From: Hemileia vastatrix
Lineage: Eukaryota > Basidiomycota > Pucciniomycetes > Pucciniales > Zaghouaniaceae
Length of the DNA stretch: 64,000 nt
Assembly (NCBI GenBank): GCA_030280995.1
Contig: JASXTE010000005.1
Span: 37,545,203-37,609,202 of the forward strand
Direction of reading: 5' to 3'
The notes under the pieces were generated by a model. The model ran no database searches, was not told the origin of the DNA, and saw nothing but the letters and a program-made list of their open reading frames with translations. Shown in pieces: positions 46,185 through 60,877 of this stretch; position 1 is the first letter of the stretch, and each line of letters opens with the position of its first letter. The translations under genes and the position numbers were made by a program.

Positions 46185-49100
46185 TTAATTCTTAAATCTC
46201 AATAAGTATTCTGTACCTTTTTCAGCAGTAACTATTCTGTCATTTAGAATCTTTTCAATTTCTGCTGTCTCAGTGATTTCATTAGGGGTCTTTTTTGGTC
46301 TTCCCCTCCTTTTGGGAAATAAATCACTATTGCATGTGTAAGGTTTGAAAAGAGATATTGGAAAAACAGGATGTTTTCTGTCATATGGAGAATACAAAAT
46401 AACTTCAACTGCATTATCACCAAACATTCTTCTGACAACAAATGGGCCAAAAAATGGGTCATTCAATTTGTTATTACCTTGTAAATTGAAGCGGACTGTA
46501 GAAATCAACAGTTCATCACCCTTTTTAAAAATTTATTCTTTATGGGATTTGTCCCATCTCTTTTTCTCATATTCAAAGGATTTTTCAATACATTTTTGAG
46601 CATGACTTCTGCAAAGTTGTTGCATTTGAAGAGAAGATTTTACACCAGGATGTAAATCCAATTTAGGTATTTTATTATTGAGAATTTGGGAAGGAGTATT
46701 TGGAACATATCCAAGCCAGAGCTTAAAAGGCTTTCTTTGAGTAACAGAATGAACAGTGCTATTATAAGCAAATTCCAACCCAGGAAGTAAGGTAACCCAA
46801 TCATGAGTGAATCTGTCATTGTCTTTATACTCAAGGCCAAAGGAACAATACCTCCTTATCATGTCCTCTAAAGTCTGAATCATTCTTTCAGCTAATCCAT
46901 CAGTCTGAGGGTGATGGGAAGTAGAAAGTTTCAGATCACAACCACAAACATCCATCAGTGACACCCAAAATTCCAAGGTAAATTTAGGGTCTCTTTCAGA
47001 GATTATGGCCTTAGGAAAACCAGCAGTATTAAAAATATGAGACCACCATAAGAAAGCTAATTCTTTAGTGGAAAGATCCTTGTGGGTAGGGATGAATTTA
47101 CACATTTTTGTGAATCTGTCCACAATAACCCAACAAGAGTTATAACTGTCTTTTCCAGCAATGGGTAATCCTGTTACAAAATCCATGTTTATTATCTGCC
47201 ATAGTGCATCAGGAGGTTCAATATGTTTCATTAATCCAGCTCTCTTACCAGTCAATCTTTTTGATTTTTGGAAAGAATCACAAGATTAAACATATAATTT
47301 GGTGTCTTCAGACATATTAACCCACCAAGCAGTGTTTTTAATTCTGATCATTGTTTTTTCAAGATCAAAATGTCCAGCTAATATGTTATCATGACAAATT
47401 TTCAAGATGATTTCTTTCATAGAAGGACAAATAACAATAACATTACTCAACTTCCTTCTATAATATAGATATCCTTCATCAATTGAAAATTTGCCTTTCT
47501 CCAAAGCCTTCTGGTACTTTGTTGGAAGGGTTTTAATTAATGCTTGTATTGAAGAATTCTTTGGATCATTTAATATGGTGCATAACTTTTTTAAGTCAGT
47601 GTCCTTATCATATGAATCCAGAATAAGCTGTAATAGCTCTTCCTCCATATCAACCACATATATCCCATGAATATGAATAATTTCATCCTCAGGATCATAA
47701 GCAGGATTAGAGTCATCATTTGGTAAAGGTAACCTTGATAAAATATCCACATTTGAGTGAGCAATACCAGCCCTATGAATAATTGTCATTCTCCCTCTGT
47801 ATTCCTGAACAGCTAACTGCCATCTGAACATATGTCTGTTAGGTTTTTTCAAGTTTAAAAGGGATTTAACTGCACTGCAGTCAGTAACAAGTTCAAATTT
47901 CTGGTCATATAGGTAATAATGTAGCTTTTCTAGAGCCCACACTATGGCTAAAAATTCAATCTGAGTGGCACCATATTTCAATTCACTATTTCTCAAGGTT
48001 CTTGAAATATAACAAATTACCACTTCTGATACTTTATCATTCATCACTTGTTTTTGATGGAGGGCAGCACCAAGACCAATAAAACTGGCATCAGTGTACA
48101 AAACTAATGGCTGATTAAAGTCAGGTAAAGTAAGAATTGGTGCTGACATCAAACAGTGTTCCATAGTGTCAAAAGCTCTCTGTCTTTCAATATTCCAGAC
48201 AAAAGCAACATCCTTTCTAGTCAATTGGGTAAGGGATAAAGCTATGACTTGGTAATTTCTAATATACTGTCTATAGTATCCACACATTCCCAAAAAACTC
48301 TGGAGCTCTCTAACTGTGGTAGGAGCCTTCACCTGTTGTATGGCTGCCACTTTGTTTTGGTCAACACATATCTGTAACCCTGAAACAACATGACCAAGTA
48401 CTTTTAAAGAATGAGAACCAAATTTACATTTCTTCAAAGAAAGTGTCATATATATTTCATCCATTTTGTGGAACACTTTACACAGGTGGTTCAGATGGTC
48501 CTCAAATGTTTTTGAGAATATAATGATATCATCAATATAAACCATCAGCCATCCTTCAATTATCTCTTGATGAAATGTGTTATCCATAACTTTTTGAAAA
48601 ACTGGAGGGGCATTTTTGGGCCAAATAGCATCCTAATATACTTATAAATACCCATATGAGTAGAAATCATCAGAAAATTCTGGGAATTCTTCTCAACAGG
48701 TACCTGGTGATATCCCTTGTTAGAATCCAGACAGCTGATATATTTAGCACCTTGTAAGGTAGCATGTATAGAGCTAATTCTAGGTAAAGGTCAGATATCA
48801 TCAACAGTATAAGTATTTAAGGCTCTATAATCATCACATAGCCTGGATTTATCTTTCTCATAAGAAATTAGGACAGGTGAGATAACACAATATTTAGGTG
48901 TTTCAACTACCTTTTCAATAATATTCATTTTCAAAAGGGTAGAGATATTGTCTTCAATATCTTTTCTCTTTGTGGGAGAATCAGGATAAGGCTTCTTCTT
49001 TAAACTAGGTGGTATGTCAGTTAATGGAAAAGATAATGAAAGTTTCATTTCTTCTTTAACTAATCCTAGTTCATGTGACCCATGAGCAAAGGCCATAGGA

Positions 49101-49990
49101 AAAGATTTTATCAATTTAATGATGGAATCTTTATCCTCACCAGACAGTTCTTCTCCAAAAAAAAGCATTGTCAATTTCAGAAATAAGGGCATGCATTTCT
49201 TTTGTAGATCTTCCTTTATATTAAGCTACAGAATTACATGTGTTCAATTCTGGTTTTAATAATTTTTTGGGGGAGGAAATCTTAAATTTTCTCTTCCCAT
49301 TCATCCCCATTGTGAAACAATGGTTTGAAGGATCCAATTTTATGCCATACTTGGTTAAAATATCATTTCCTATAATAAACCAACTGCTTAAGTTATCATT
49401 TTTCATGACAACAAAATCACAAATAGCTCTTACAAAACCATGGTTATATTTAAAAAACACTGTGGATTTGTATTTACCAATGGGGGACAAAACAGAGCCA
49501 TAACCTCTCCAATTTTCAGAAATGATAGGCATAAGTTTTGATTTATAGTTTTGATCCACTAAAGAAAGTGCTCTTTCAGATACTACACTTCCTTCAGCTC
49601 CAGAATCCAGAACAACTTCAATGCTAGTTCCATTGATCAAGACTGGTGCTTTGAGAGGTGCAATAACAATTGAGTGATCCTCAATGTTCCTTATGAACTC
49701 AGCATTCTCAACTGTAGATAAATCATTATTATCAATATCAATAGTATTTAAATAATGAATATCTTCTTCCAGCATCAAGATTTCTTGTTGAGATTCATAT
49801 GAAATTTTGCTGGCACAATCACTTGACGTATCATCCAGTGCTATTGTGTCATCAGCATTCTCCTCAGTTTTTTCAACATACTTTATCTTCTTTTCACAAA
49901 TATGGCCTTTCTGCCAAGGCTTGTTGCACTTGAAGAAAGTGTTTGTTGCATAATTTTTAGGTGCAACAGGGGCAGAAGGTTTACCAACCT
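46185..49990 (-). pseudogene. pol: Element F Gag end and Pol: PR-RT-RNaseH-IN, broken
   Basis: Read downward from 49990: the zinc-knuckle-like FKCNKPWQKGHIC, aspartic protease VVLDSGAEGSVVS (about 49600), RT start (LISYEKDKSRLCDDYRALN), a frameshift or stop zone at 48590-48790, RT catalytic VYIDDIIIFSK (about 48540), RNase H (YTDASFIGLGAAL), the zinc motif and integrase core (MDFVTGLP, ISERDPKF, HHPQTDGLAERM), then a GPF module and a chromodomain-like AEIEKILNDRIVTAEKGTEYLLRF. Stops split it into at least five frames. The protease triad is intact, unlike element G. Confidence 0.85.
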
Positions 49991-50025
49991 TTTCCAGAGG
50001 TTTCTGTTGGTAAGTGGAGGGTTTC

Positions 50026-51200
50026 TGTCAGCCTAGGTATCTCCAGGACTGAGTAATTCTTATATTTAAAATAAGATAACCTTAAATATATTAAGCTTAT
50101 ATCTTAAAAATAAGGTTAAAATACTTTTATATATGTTTATAATACATATATATATAATTATTACACTATTATATAACTTATCTTAGTTTAAATAGCTTAT
50201 CCATAGCCTAATAATACTTATTAAGGTGTTAATAGAGTCATAATATATTTATCTTAAGTGATATTAAGTAATTATTGAAATACATAAGTTTATATGTATA
50301 CATAAATCTCATATTCAGTGAAATATGCAGTATAGTATGTATATTTAGGTCTATAAGTGGGTTTTAGCCTCTTAATAGCCTATAAACTTTGTTTTTCTGC
50401 TTATTTTAGGTCATATGGAAGTATTAAGTGGTTTCACAACGCCTACAGAAGCATACACATCTATTTCAGGCGCATACACTAAGTTTGGACAACTTAATCT
50501 GCTTCCTTGGATAGATATTCACGGATTCATGGGTAGGGAGGTCATTTCTGGGTTAATATGGATGCTTGGGGATGTTATTGGGGGCTTGGACATTTAATTT
50601 TTTTCCTTTATATGCTTTGGGTTTCATTTTATTCTTTTGGATTAGTTATTCTACCTGTTTCTTTATGGTATCCGCTTTTATCTGGATTTTGTATTTATGG
50701 TATGGGTCTGTGTTATCATTAATTGTGATGGAGGGTCCTTACTGGAGGTATGGGTGTTTAATCTGCTTGAAGTGGACGCCATGGGGAGGTGATGGGCCCT
50801 CACAGTGCTGTAATTGCCAGGGATAGCAGTGACATCATCTGGATTGAAGGTCTGTGCACTCCAGTGGATTTTGGTATAAGTAAAGGAGGAATTTGACGGG
50901 TTATTGATAATCAATTACTTACTACCATTCAATTAAACATTTAAACACAATTATTATCATTCAGAAATATATTATAAAGTCTTCATAAATTGATATTATC
51001 TTTATATAAGCTATAACTATATTCTATTTGTCTATTTTCCACCACTAGCATGCATTTAATACAAGTATTGTGAGTTTTATTTGAGTATAACTATTTTATT
51101 AGTCTTCCCCTAAGGTCTAATCACTAAATCATTTATAAATAAGTAGTAGGAACATTAATAAATACTATTAAATTATACTTATATACTAGATACACTGACA
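50026..51200 (+). repeat. 5' LTR of element G
   Basis: 1175 bp. It contains open frames with hydrophobic residues that also occur in the 3' LTR and are regarded as chance. Confidence 0.9.
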
Positions 51201-51714
51201 ATTGGGGGTCTTTCCTTGATTATTATAAATTATTAGATATAAGCCTTGGGACGTGATTTTCACTTTAGTATAGCTCAAACAAACCAAATATTTGGGACTG
51301 CTGCACATTAGTGGGTCACCATAGCTCAGTGATTGTGGAAAAGAACCCTTATAATAATTGTACTAATTTTTTATAATAAAAATTAGGTATTTACAGTAGT
51401 AACTGTACCCAATATAAACCCAATTTCACTTGGTATTTGGTCACCAATATTACATCTAATTAAATTGGTATTTGGTTAAAGCTTGGTAAGCTACTTATTC
51501 ACCCTCATAAATGTCTAGTTAAATTTATTATTTTATTTTTAACAGATTTTTTTCAAATTTTTCTTATATTTTATTTAAATAAATAAAGATATTAATTCAG
51601 GGTAAGCTCCAGAGCTTTTATTAGTAATTGTATTGCTAATAATTCTTTTCTACTAATTACCATATAGATTTTCTCTTTTTTAGACGTAAAATATTGTTAT
51701 TCTTATCAATATGA

Positions 51715-54210
51715 GTGCTCCCAGGACAATGTAAATGAAAAGCCTGCTTATAATACCAGGTCTAAAGCTAATAAAAACATTGCTCCAGGACATAGCCATG
51801 GAGGGTCAATCATACCCCCAGCCAGAGCAAATGATTATAGAAGAAAAAGACACCCTCATAAAAAAGATTACAATAAAAAGACATCTCCTCCTCTGCAGGA
51901 TCAACTTTCCAATCTTGAAAAACAGGTCCTGAAGTTTGAGGAATCAAAGTCTTTCATGCTAAACAAAGTAGAGCAATTGCAGAACAATTGCAAGGTAGGA
52001 TTCCAGCAGATGAATCAAACCTCGGCAGAGCTAAAGGAAGGCCAGCCAAGTCAGCAACCCCCTACCCCAGGAGGGTCACATCACTCTCAGGAGAAAATCC
52101 TGGTAGACAAATGGAAGTGGGATGGGTTCCATCAACAATGGTCCAGTCACATCTGCAACAGGGATCCTCCTCCTCATCAGACTTCCTCAGTTCACCCCTA
52201 CAAGGGAAAACAAAAGCGCCAAAAATTAGGACTAACACAAATCCCGTGGTAAGTATATTACCCTCTCAGATTGAACACAATACTGATGATTACAATATAG
52301 GTAATATTATTAATGTCAAATCTGTACAGAGAATTGAGGAGGACTTAAGAAAATTAGGTTTTGATGTAAATACACCTGACTTGTCTTTTGTCAATAACAA
52401 CAGTACTATTTATAACAATAATACAGTTAATCCTCAGTTGCCACCTCTTACTAGTGAGATGAGAAGTTCAAAAGATAGTGAGAGAATTAAGAAGGAATAC
52501 ATGGAGTATTTTAACAATAACCCAACTGTCCATAGAATTGTTTCAGCATTGTGGAATAGAATGACTGATTTTTAGGAACAGACAGTTAAGCTCACAAGTG
52601 ATACAATTTCATCCTTAACATTGAACATTTCTCAACTGGAAACATAAAATAAAGAATTAGAGAATGAACATCTGTCTCTAACTCTTAAGTATGATTCATT
52701 GAGTAATAAATATAGTAAACTTTCAAACAAATTCTGTGAGTTAGAAAAGTTGTATGAAGCAAACTTATTGAAAAGTGAATCAAGAACTAAGTTATCTTTT
52801 GCCCAGACAAATCAAAGTGTCTCTGAGCTACTACAAAGATTGACTCAAGTTGAGATTAAAACTGCCAATCTACTAATGAACCAGGATAATCATAAGTATA
52901 CTCAGTATAATAATAATCCATTCATTGGCAAAAGTGAATCTCATTCCTTCCCTATACCACCACAACTAAAACCATCTGGTGGCAGTGTCAAATCTGAAAA
53001 TGTAAGTCACAAATCCGTACAGGAGGAAATACAAGACCATTTATCAAGAGTAAATGAGTTATTGAATTTACCTAAGATTAGTGAAATAAAATCCAATCAG
53101 AAGAACTGGCCTAAGATAGATCAGTACCCAACTTATGATGGGGAAGCCAGCTCTGATTGGCAACATTTTATCCAAAGAATTGACAGCTTGAAATTCTCAT
53201 ATAAGTTACCAGATGAAGAAATAACATCACAATTAATTTCTTTATTTAAGGATGTTGCTTTATTATGGTTTGAAGCTGTTTTAAATGAGGGTAAAGATTA
53301 CTCTTGGGCTGAATGGAAACAACTAATTGAAAAACAATTTGGAGGTTCTAAATTCAGGCTCACTCAGCAGATACTTTATGATAAAACTAGGTATAATCCG
53401 TTGAATGGTGACAAACCTATGGTATTTTTAATGAATTTAAATAAAATATTAAAAGCCATTGAGCCTAACATGGATTTTAACTTATGGAAAGATAAGATAA
53501 TATATAAATTACATATATCTGTCAAAGACATTGTTTTAGCTAGAACAAATAATGTTGCTGAATATTCTGACTTTATTAATATTTGTAATGAAATATTATT
53601 AAACCATAAGTATGAAGCAAGGTATTCCACTTATAAACAAAATATTGAACCTTTTAAAAATCTGAATACAAAAACACTTCAGGAGAAGCAGAAAAAACCT
53701 ACTGCACCTGTAGTACCTAAAAATTATGAAACTAATACTTGTTATAAGTGTAACAAACCTTGGGTGAAAGGTCAAAAATGTGAGAAAAATATAAATATTG
53801 TTGAAAATCAACATGAATCTGAAATTGAAACAGAGAAAAGTAAAGATTCAAGTGATTATGACAGTAATATCTCATATAGTGATGAAAATGAAGTCTGTAT
53901 GTTGGAAGATGATTTGTCCATCTTTGACAATCCAATATTAAATATGGACTCAAATGAATCCTTAATGAATTTTGAGGATTCTGAAATCATTAAAGATATA
54001 CAAGCTGATAATTTAAGAATGACCCCTATCATGGCTCCAGCTATCATTTCTGGTGAAAATGTTAATATAGTATTGGACACACAAGCTGCTGGTTCTGTTG
54101 TTTCTACTAATACATTACAAAAAATTGATAGTGAATATAAGTCTAAGCTTAAACCCCTTCAAAGTAAAAATTGGAGAGGTTTTGGATCTGTACTACACCC
54201 AAATTGGTAG
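51715..54210 (+). pseudogene. gag: Element G Gag with protease start, frameshifted
   Basis: The N-terminal part (51715-52575) is split between frames. The long frame 52699-54210 carries a coiled-coil-like segment, then KNWPKIDQYPTYDGEASSDW, WAEWKQLIEKQFGGSKFRL, a C-rich knuckle CYKCNKPWVKGQKC (no His), an acidic linker, and the protease start IVLDTQAAGSVVS. The catalytic DSG/DTG is DTQ here, so the protease should be inactive. The element F homologue keeps DSG. Confidence 0.82.
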
Positions 54211-57200
54211 ATACAAAGCTGCTGTTTTCTTTAGACATCAACATGGTTATGTAAGAGTAACTTGTGACTTTTTAGTAATGGATAATACTAACTGTAGTAA
54301 CTGTTTTATCATTGGAAATGATATTCTGACTAAGTTTGGTGTGAAATTAAACCCTGCTAATAATAATTTTACAATTGGCATGAATGTTAAAAGGAAATTT
54401 AAAACAAATTCTTTTAAAACAGTCTTACACATTGAGTCAGTAACAAATATTCCGTGAAAAGGAAGAGAATCCAATGAGATGGAACTTCTGGAAACAGAAA
54501 TTTCTAAAGCATCATTTGGCACTCAGATAAGTGAAACTGAAAAAACAAATATTTTGGACTTAATTAAAGCATTTCCAATGGCTTTTGCACATGGTACAAA
54601 TGAACTTGGCCTTGTAAAAGATCATGAGATGAAAATCAGTTTAACCTGTGATATGGATAATATTCCTGCTAGTCTTAAAAAGAAACCATACCCTGCTTCA
54701 CCAATGAAGAGGAAAGACATAGAGGATAATATTATGATGTTATTAAAAATGAACATTCTTGAGAAGGTTGAAACTAAACCAAAATATTGTGTAATATCAC
54801 CAGTGCTAATTTCTTATGAACAAGATAAAGCAAGACTGTGTGGTGATTATAGAGCATTAAATACATTTACAGTAGATGATATTTATCCCTTGCCAAGGAT
54901 TGCCTCTATACATGCTATCCTTAAAGGCGCTAAATATGTAAGTTGCCTAGATGGAAATAAAGGGTACCATTGAATTCCTGTTGAAAAGAGTTCACAGAAC
55001 TTTTTGTTGATAATAACACACATGGGAATTTATAAATATGTCAGGATGCCATTTGGACCAAAAAATGCTCCATCAGTATTTCAGAAGTTAATGGATATAA
55101 CAATTCATAATGAAATGATTGAGGGATGGTTAATGGTATACATTGATGACATCATAGTGTTCTCTAAGAAATATGATGAACACTTAATCCATTTAAAGAA
55201 GGTATTTCAAAAAATGGATGAAATAAAAATGACCCTTGCATTGAAAAAATGTAAATTTGTGTTTGAGACTTTAAAAGTGCTTGGTGATATTGTATCTGGC
55301 TTAAAAATATGTGTAGAACAAAATAAGGTGGCTGAAATCAAGAATATTGGCATTCCTCAAAATGTGAAGGATGTACAATCTTTTCTTGGTATGTGTGGTT
55401 ATTATAGACAATATATAAAAAACTACCAACTAATTGCTGCACCATTGACCACACTGATAAAGAAATCAGAAGCTTTCATTTGGAATAATGAAAGACAACA
55501 GGCTTTTGATAAGTTGAAAGAATTTTTGATGACTGCTCCTCTCTTGGGATTATCTGATTTCCAATTGCATTTTGTATTATATACAGATGCAAGTTTTATT
55601 TTTATGGGTGCTGCTTTGGATCAAAAACAACTTATTGAAGGGAAAATGTCAGAAGTAGTAATTTGCTATATTTCATGTACTCTAAGAAGTAGTGAATTGA
55701 AATATGGTGCTACTCAACTTTAATGTTTGGCAGTAGTATGGGCTCTTGAGAAGCTACATTATTACCTTGAAGACCAAAAATTTGAGTTAATAAATGAATG
55801 TAGTGCAGTTAAGTCACTCTTAAACATGAAAACTACTAATAGACACATGTTTAGATGGCAATTAGCTGTACAAGAATACAGAGGACGGATGACTATCACA
55901 CATAGAGCAGGAACCTTACACTCTAATGTAGATTTGTTATCTAGAGTACCTCTGCCTAATAATCATGATAATCATGCTTATGTTCCTGAATCAGAGATTA
56001 TTAACATTTATGGCATTTATATTGTAGATCTTGAGGATGAATTTATGCAATCAATTCTTGACATGTATGCTTCAGATCCTTACTTGAGTAAACTCACTAC
56101 AATATTGAATGATCCATCTAATGCTTCAATGACTGTTTTAATAAAATCATTACCAAATAAGTATAAAGAGGCATTAGAAAATGGAAAATTTTCCATTGAG
56201 GATGGTTTTATATATTACAGGAAAAAATTAAGTAATGTAATTGTAATTTCCCCTTCAATGAAAGAGTTAATGTTAAGTATATGTCATTATGATATCTTAG
56301 CAGGTCATTTTGACTACCATGAAATATTAACCAGAGTAAATAAAACAGCTTGGTGGATTAACATGTCTGAGGATGTTCAAAAATATGTTGAGACGTGTGA
56401 TTCTTGTCAAAAATCTAAAGGATTAACAGGAAAAAGAGCTGGTTTATTACAACAAATTGAGAAACCAAAAGCTCCAAGGGAAATAATAAACATGGACTTT
56501 GTAACAGGTTTGCCAATAGCAGGGCATAAGATTATAACTCCTGCTGGGTAATTGTAGATAGATTTACAAAAATGTGTAAATTTATTCCTACCCACAAAGA
56601 GGTTTCTGAAAAGAACTTAGCTTTTTTATGGTGGACACAAATGTTAAATATAGCAGGTTTTCCCAAAGCAATAGTCTCAGACAGAGATCCTAAATTTACT
56701 TCTGAGTTCTGGACATCACTTATGCATGTTTCAGGGTGTCAATTAAAACTTTCTACAGCACACCATCCACAAACTGATGGGCTAGCAGAAATAATGATAC
56801 AAACCTTAGAAGATATGATAAGAAGATATTGTGCTTTTGGTCTTAGCTTTAAAGAAAATGACAAATTCATGCATGATTGGGTAACCCTTATCCCAGGTTT
56901 AGAATTTACATACAATATTACAGTACATTCTGTCACTGGCAAAAAGCCATTTGAGTTATGGTTGGTTTATGTACCTAATACCCCTGCTAAAACTTTTAAT
57001 AAATTACCTAGATTGGATATCCATCCAGTTACTAAGTCTTTTCTTCAGATGCAAGAGTTATTCAGAAAACATGCTCAAGAATGTATAAATAAGGCGTTTG
57101 AGTATGAGAAGAAAAGATGGGATAAAGCCCATAAAGAACAAATGTTCAAAGAGGGTGATGAAGTCCTTATTTCTACACTACATTTCAATTTAAATGGTTA

Positions 57201-57626
57201 TGTTAAATTGAAGGATCCATTCATTGGAGCATTTGTAGTTAAAAAGATGGTTGGTAACAATGCTGTTGAGGTTATTCTATATGCACCATATGATAGAAAA
57301 CATCCAGTATTTCCTATTTCTCTTATAAAACCATACCATTCTAATGATACTGCTCTATTTCCAAGAAGATCAGGAAGGAATAAAAAGTAACCTGAAGAAA
57401 TAGTTGAAAAGGCAGAAATTGAAAAGATACTTAAAAAGAGACACCTTACTAAAAAAAAGGAAGTTGAGTGTCTATTAAGATTTAAAAATAAAACAAGTGA
57501 ATATGACCAGTGGATTCCAGAAAATGAAATCTCTGATCTTAAAAATCTCTTGAAAAAATTTAAATCAAAACAATACTGTTTATTCAGTATGTGTATTATA
57601 GAAAATTTAAAAAATTTTCTATTCAC
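54098..57626 (+). pseudogene. pol: Element G Pol: RT-RNaseH-IN-chromodomain-like, broken
   Basis: After a frameshift near 54190 the protease tail continues (YVRVTCDFLVMDN, FIIGNDILTKFG). RT: ISYEQDKARLCGDYRALN, VYIDDIIVFSK. RNase H: YTDASFIFMGAAL. Zinc motif: DILAGHFDYHE...CDSCQKSKG. Integrase: NMDFVTGLP, VSDRDPKF and HHPQTDGLAEIM. C-terminal: FIGAFVVKKMVGNNAVEV and a chromodomain-like AEIEKILKKRHLTKKKEVECLLRF with YDQWIPENEI. Stops at 54972, 55721 and 57388, and a frameshift near 56550, prevent expression. Confidence 0.88.
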
Positions 57627-57687
57627 TCCTTACTTTTAATTAAAATGTCTTAACATTTTTTTATTGTTTTTTTCTTGGGTGAGGGAG

Positions 57688-58862
57688 TGTCAGTCTAGGT
57701 ATCTCCAGGATTGAGTAATTCTTATGCTTAAAATAAGATAACCTTAAATACATCAAGCTTATATCTTAAAAATAAGGTTAAAATACTTTAATATATGTTT
57801 ATAATACATATATATATAATTATTACACTATTATATAGCTTATAGTAGTTTAAATAGCTTATCCATAGCCTAATAATTATTTTTAAGGTGTTAATGGAGT
57901 CATAATATACTTATCTTAAGTGATATTAAGTAATTATTGACATACATAAGTTTATATGTATACATAAATCTCATATTCAGTGATATATGCAGTATATTAT
58001 GTATATTTAGGTCTATAAGTGGGTTTTAGCCTCTTAATAGCCTATAAACTTTGTTTTTCTGCTTATTTTAGGCTATATGGAAGTATTCAGTGGTTTCACA
58101 ATGCCTACAGAAGCATACACATCTATTTCAGGCGCATACACTCAGTTTGGACAACTTAATCTGCTTCCTTAGATAGATATTCACGGATTCATGGGTTGGG
58201 AGGTCATTTCTGGGTTAATATGGATTCTTGGGGATGTTATTGGGGGCTTGGACATTTAATTTGTTTCCTTTATATGCTTTGGGTTTCATTTTATTCTTTT
58301 GGATTAGTTATTTTACCTGTTTCTTTATGGTATCCGCTTTTATCTGGATTTTCTATTTATGGTATGGGTCTGTGTTATCATTAATTGTGATAGAGGGTCC
58401 TTACTGGAGGTATGGGTGTTTAATCTGCTTGAAGTGGACGCCATAGGGAGGTGATGGGCCCTCACAGTGCTGTAATTTCTGGGGATAGCAGTGACATCTT
58501 CTGGATTGAAGGTCTGTGCACTCCAGTGGATTTTGGTATAAGTAAAGGAGGAATTTGATGGGTTATTGATCATCACTTACTTACTACAATTCAATTAAAC
58601 ATTTAAACACAATTATTATCATTCATAAATATATTATAAAGTCTTTATAAATTGATATTATCTTTATATAAGCTATAACTATATTCTATTTGTCTATTTT
58701 CCACCACTAGCACGCATTTAATCCAAGTATTGTGAGTTTTATTTGAGTATAACTATTTTATTAGTCTTCCCCTGAGGTTTAATCACTGAATCATTTATAA
58801 ATAAGTAGTAGGATCATTAATAAATACTATTAAATCATACTTATATACTAGATACAATGACA
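57688..58862 (+). repeat. 3' LTR of element G
   Basis: 1175 bp, followed by GTTTC. Several substitutions versus the 5' LTR are visible in the first 100 bp alone. Confidence 0.9.
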
Positions 58863-58867
58863 GTTTC

Positions 58868-60877
58868 TCCAAAGGGGTTCTAGGAATGAATCTTCTGGAA
58901 TCATACTTGTTGTTTAGAAGGATCTCATTACAAGTATTAATGAAAGAAGAGGGTTCTCTGGAGAACTAAGTCCTAGCCACTATCAAGTCTCTCAAAGACA
59001 TTGATAATTTATAAAGGATCCTGTCCTTACATAACTCAAACTCGATATTTGGGTCTATTGCCCTCAAGATTTTTACAAGTTTCATTAAGAACTCCATAGG
59101 TTTATCAGTAGAAGATCTATATCTAGTTTCCTCATAATGCCTTTGTTGAGCCATCCTAAACTTGGAGCCACCAAATTGTGTTTTAATCAATTTCTTCCAA
59201 TTTTCCCATGAGTAGTCATTCCTATCCAAGAGAACAGATTCATACCACATTAGGGCTACATTGGTAAACAAAGAAATTAACTTAGACATAAGCTCCTCAT
59301 CTGGGAGTTTGTAAGAATTTTTCAAGTTATCAATTCTGCAAATGAATTGCTGCCAATCAGAAGAAGAATAACCATCAAATGTTGGATACTGGTCAAGTTT
59401 TGGCCAATTCTTTTGATTTGAAGGAGTCTCCTTAGTATTAGCTTGTTTCTGAGTAAGAAGAAGCTTCAACTTCTCCAATTGTGAAGTAATCTCATTGTTT
59501 AATCCTTCTGTTGAAGATCCTGGTGCATCAAAATTTTTTTATGGAAACTCAGTGGTATCAAAAGGCATTTCTGAATGTAATTTTACCTTAGATGAACTAG
59601 AAACTGGTAAATTTGGAGCATCATGTACCATATTTTCCTTCACAGAAATTTCAGAATATTTTTGATCATTAACCAATGAATTCAATTTATCTTCAATGGT
59701 TGTTAGTCTGGCTTTCACTCTTGGAAAACTAGATAAACTCTCATTGATTGTTGCAAAATTTAACTGGGTTTTATTTTGAAAAGATGAATAATGATCACAC
59801 AATCTTTTCAGGTTCATCTTATCTACCTCTAGCTCCTGGCAACAGACAGAAACAGTATCTTGTAGTTTAGACAAATCATTTTTATTGTTTTGCCATAAAG
59901 AAACTTTCTTTTCATGAGTTACTTTGTAATGAAACAAATCATCAGAAACTCTCTGTAACTCACTCCTCAATGCTTGATAACCCTGTTCAGTTAACAAACT
60001 ATTATATTTCTGAGTCAATTTCATGTTGTTCATTATATGATTTTGTTTAACAATAATTTCCCTCAAATATTCATCATTAATTTTTGCTACATCTGGAGTG
60101 TTTCTCAATAAAAAAACAGAGTAGCTTTCCAGATTCTCATAAAACTTAGGATCAAGTGTTTCATCAATAATAGCTATATCAGGATTTATAATTGAAGTAG
60201 CAATTAAAACTAAAGGATTTGATACATTAGAATATTTAGTGATTTGTCTACTCTTATCAGCCTCTACTGGTCTCACAGTTTCATCTCCTCTTCCAGAAGT
60301 ACCTGAAGGAACTGAATTAGCAACAAGAAATGGTACTTGAGATTCAATAGAGGGGCTTACCAAGGCTTGGGCAAGATCTGAATATTGTTTTTTCTTTTTC
60401 TGCCTCCTTGATAAGGGTGAGGATGTGTGGGGTTGAATTGACTGGGTCTTGACAGACCTGCCTGAGGCATTTGAGGCTGCTGATGTAGAGACAGATAATC
60501 CCACTGGGTGTTTAACCAATCACACTGCCACTTTGATACTTCCACCTTTTCTAGTTGCTGGGGAGCCAATTTTGGAACATCCCTGGGGGAGGAAGTCTCC
60601 TCTTCTCTTGAAGAAAGGCATCTATTTTTCTTACCTTTTTTTCTAGTGAGTCTGTTCTTGCTCCCAGTCTTAAGTTCTCTGTCATCAGTTCTTTTATGTG
60701 GGTGGAGAGATTCTTTACTTGCTGAGGTAAAGGCATTTTTTTATTTTGAAGCCTTTGGGAAGTCCTTCTAGGGGGTTGATGGAAGGCTTTTGTTCCTGAG
60801 CATTTTTCTCCACTAGTATTTCCACTTCCTCCATTTCCACATCCTGATTGGTTCAATGGTTGATTAATTTGAGCCAA
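58868..60877 (-). pseudogene. gag: Element F Gag (5' part, broken)
   Basis: On the minus strand, an N-terminal frame at 60877-60551 (RRTSQRLQNKKMPLP, coiled coil) is followed by a long helical frame 60519-59539 and then 59478-58966 (NWPKLDQYPTFDGYSSSDWQ, WENWKKLIKTQFGGSKFRM). Homology to element G Gag is clear. The frames are separated by stops, and element G interrupts the gene at 58867. Confidence 0.8.

Larger units (their letters stand above)
50026..58862 (+). mobile_element. Ty3/Gypsy element G nested in gag of element F
   Basis: The LTRs are exactly 1175 bp each (50026-51200 and 57688-58862), TGTCAG...TGACA. The target duplication is GTTTC (50021-50025 and 58863-58867), total length 8837 bp. 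The polypurine tract GGGTGAGGGAG precedes the 3' LTR. A TGGGGGTC sequence 3 nt inside the 5' LTR boundary could be the primer site. Its proteins are close relatives of those of F, so the same family inserted into itself. Confidence 0.92.

Noticed and set aside
50415..50826. Open frames with hydrophobic residues in the LTRs of element G (repeated at 58196-58446)
   Set aside because: They lie inside LTRs, overlap in two frames and lack any recognisable domain; likely chance.
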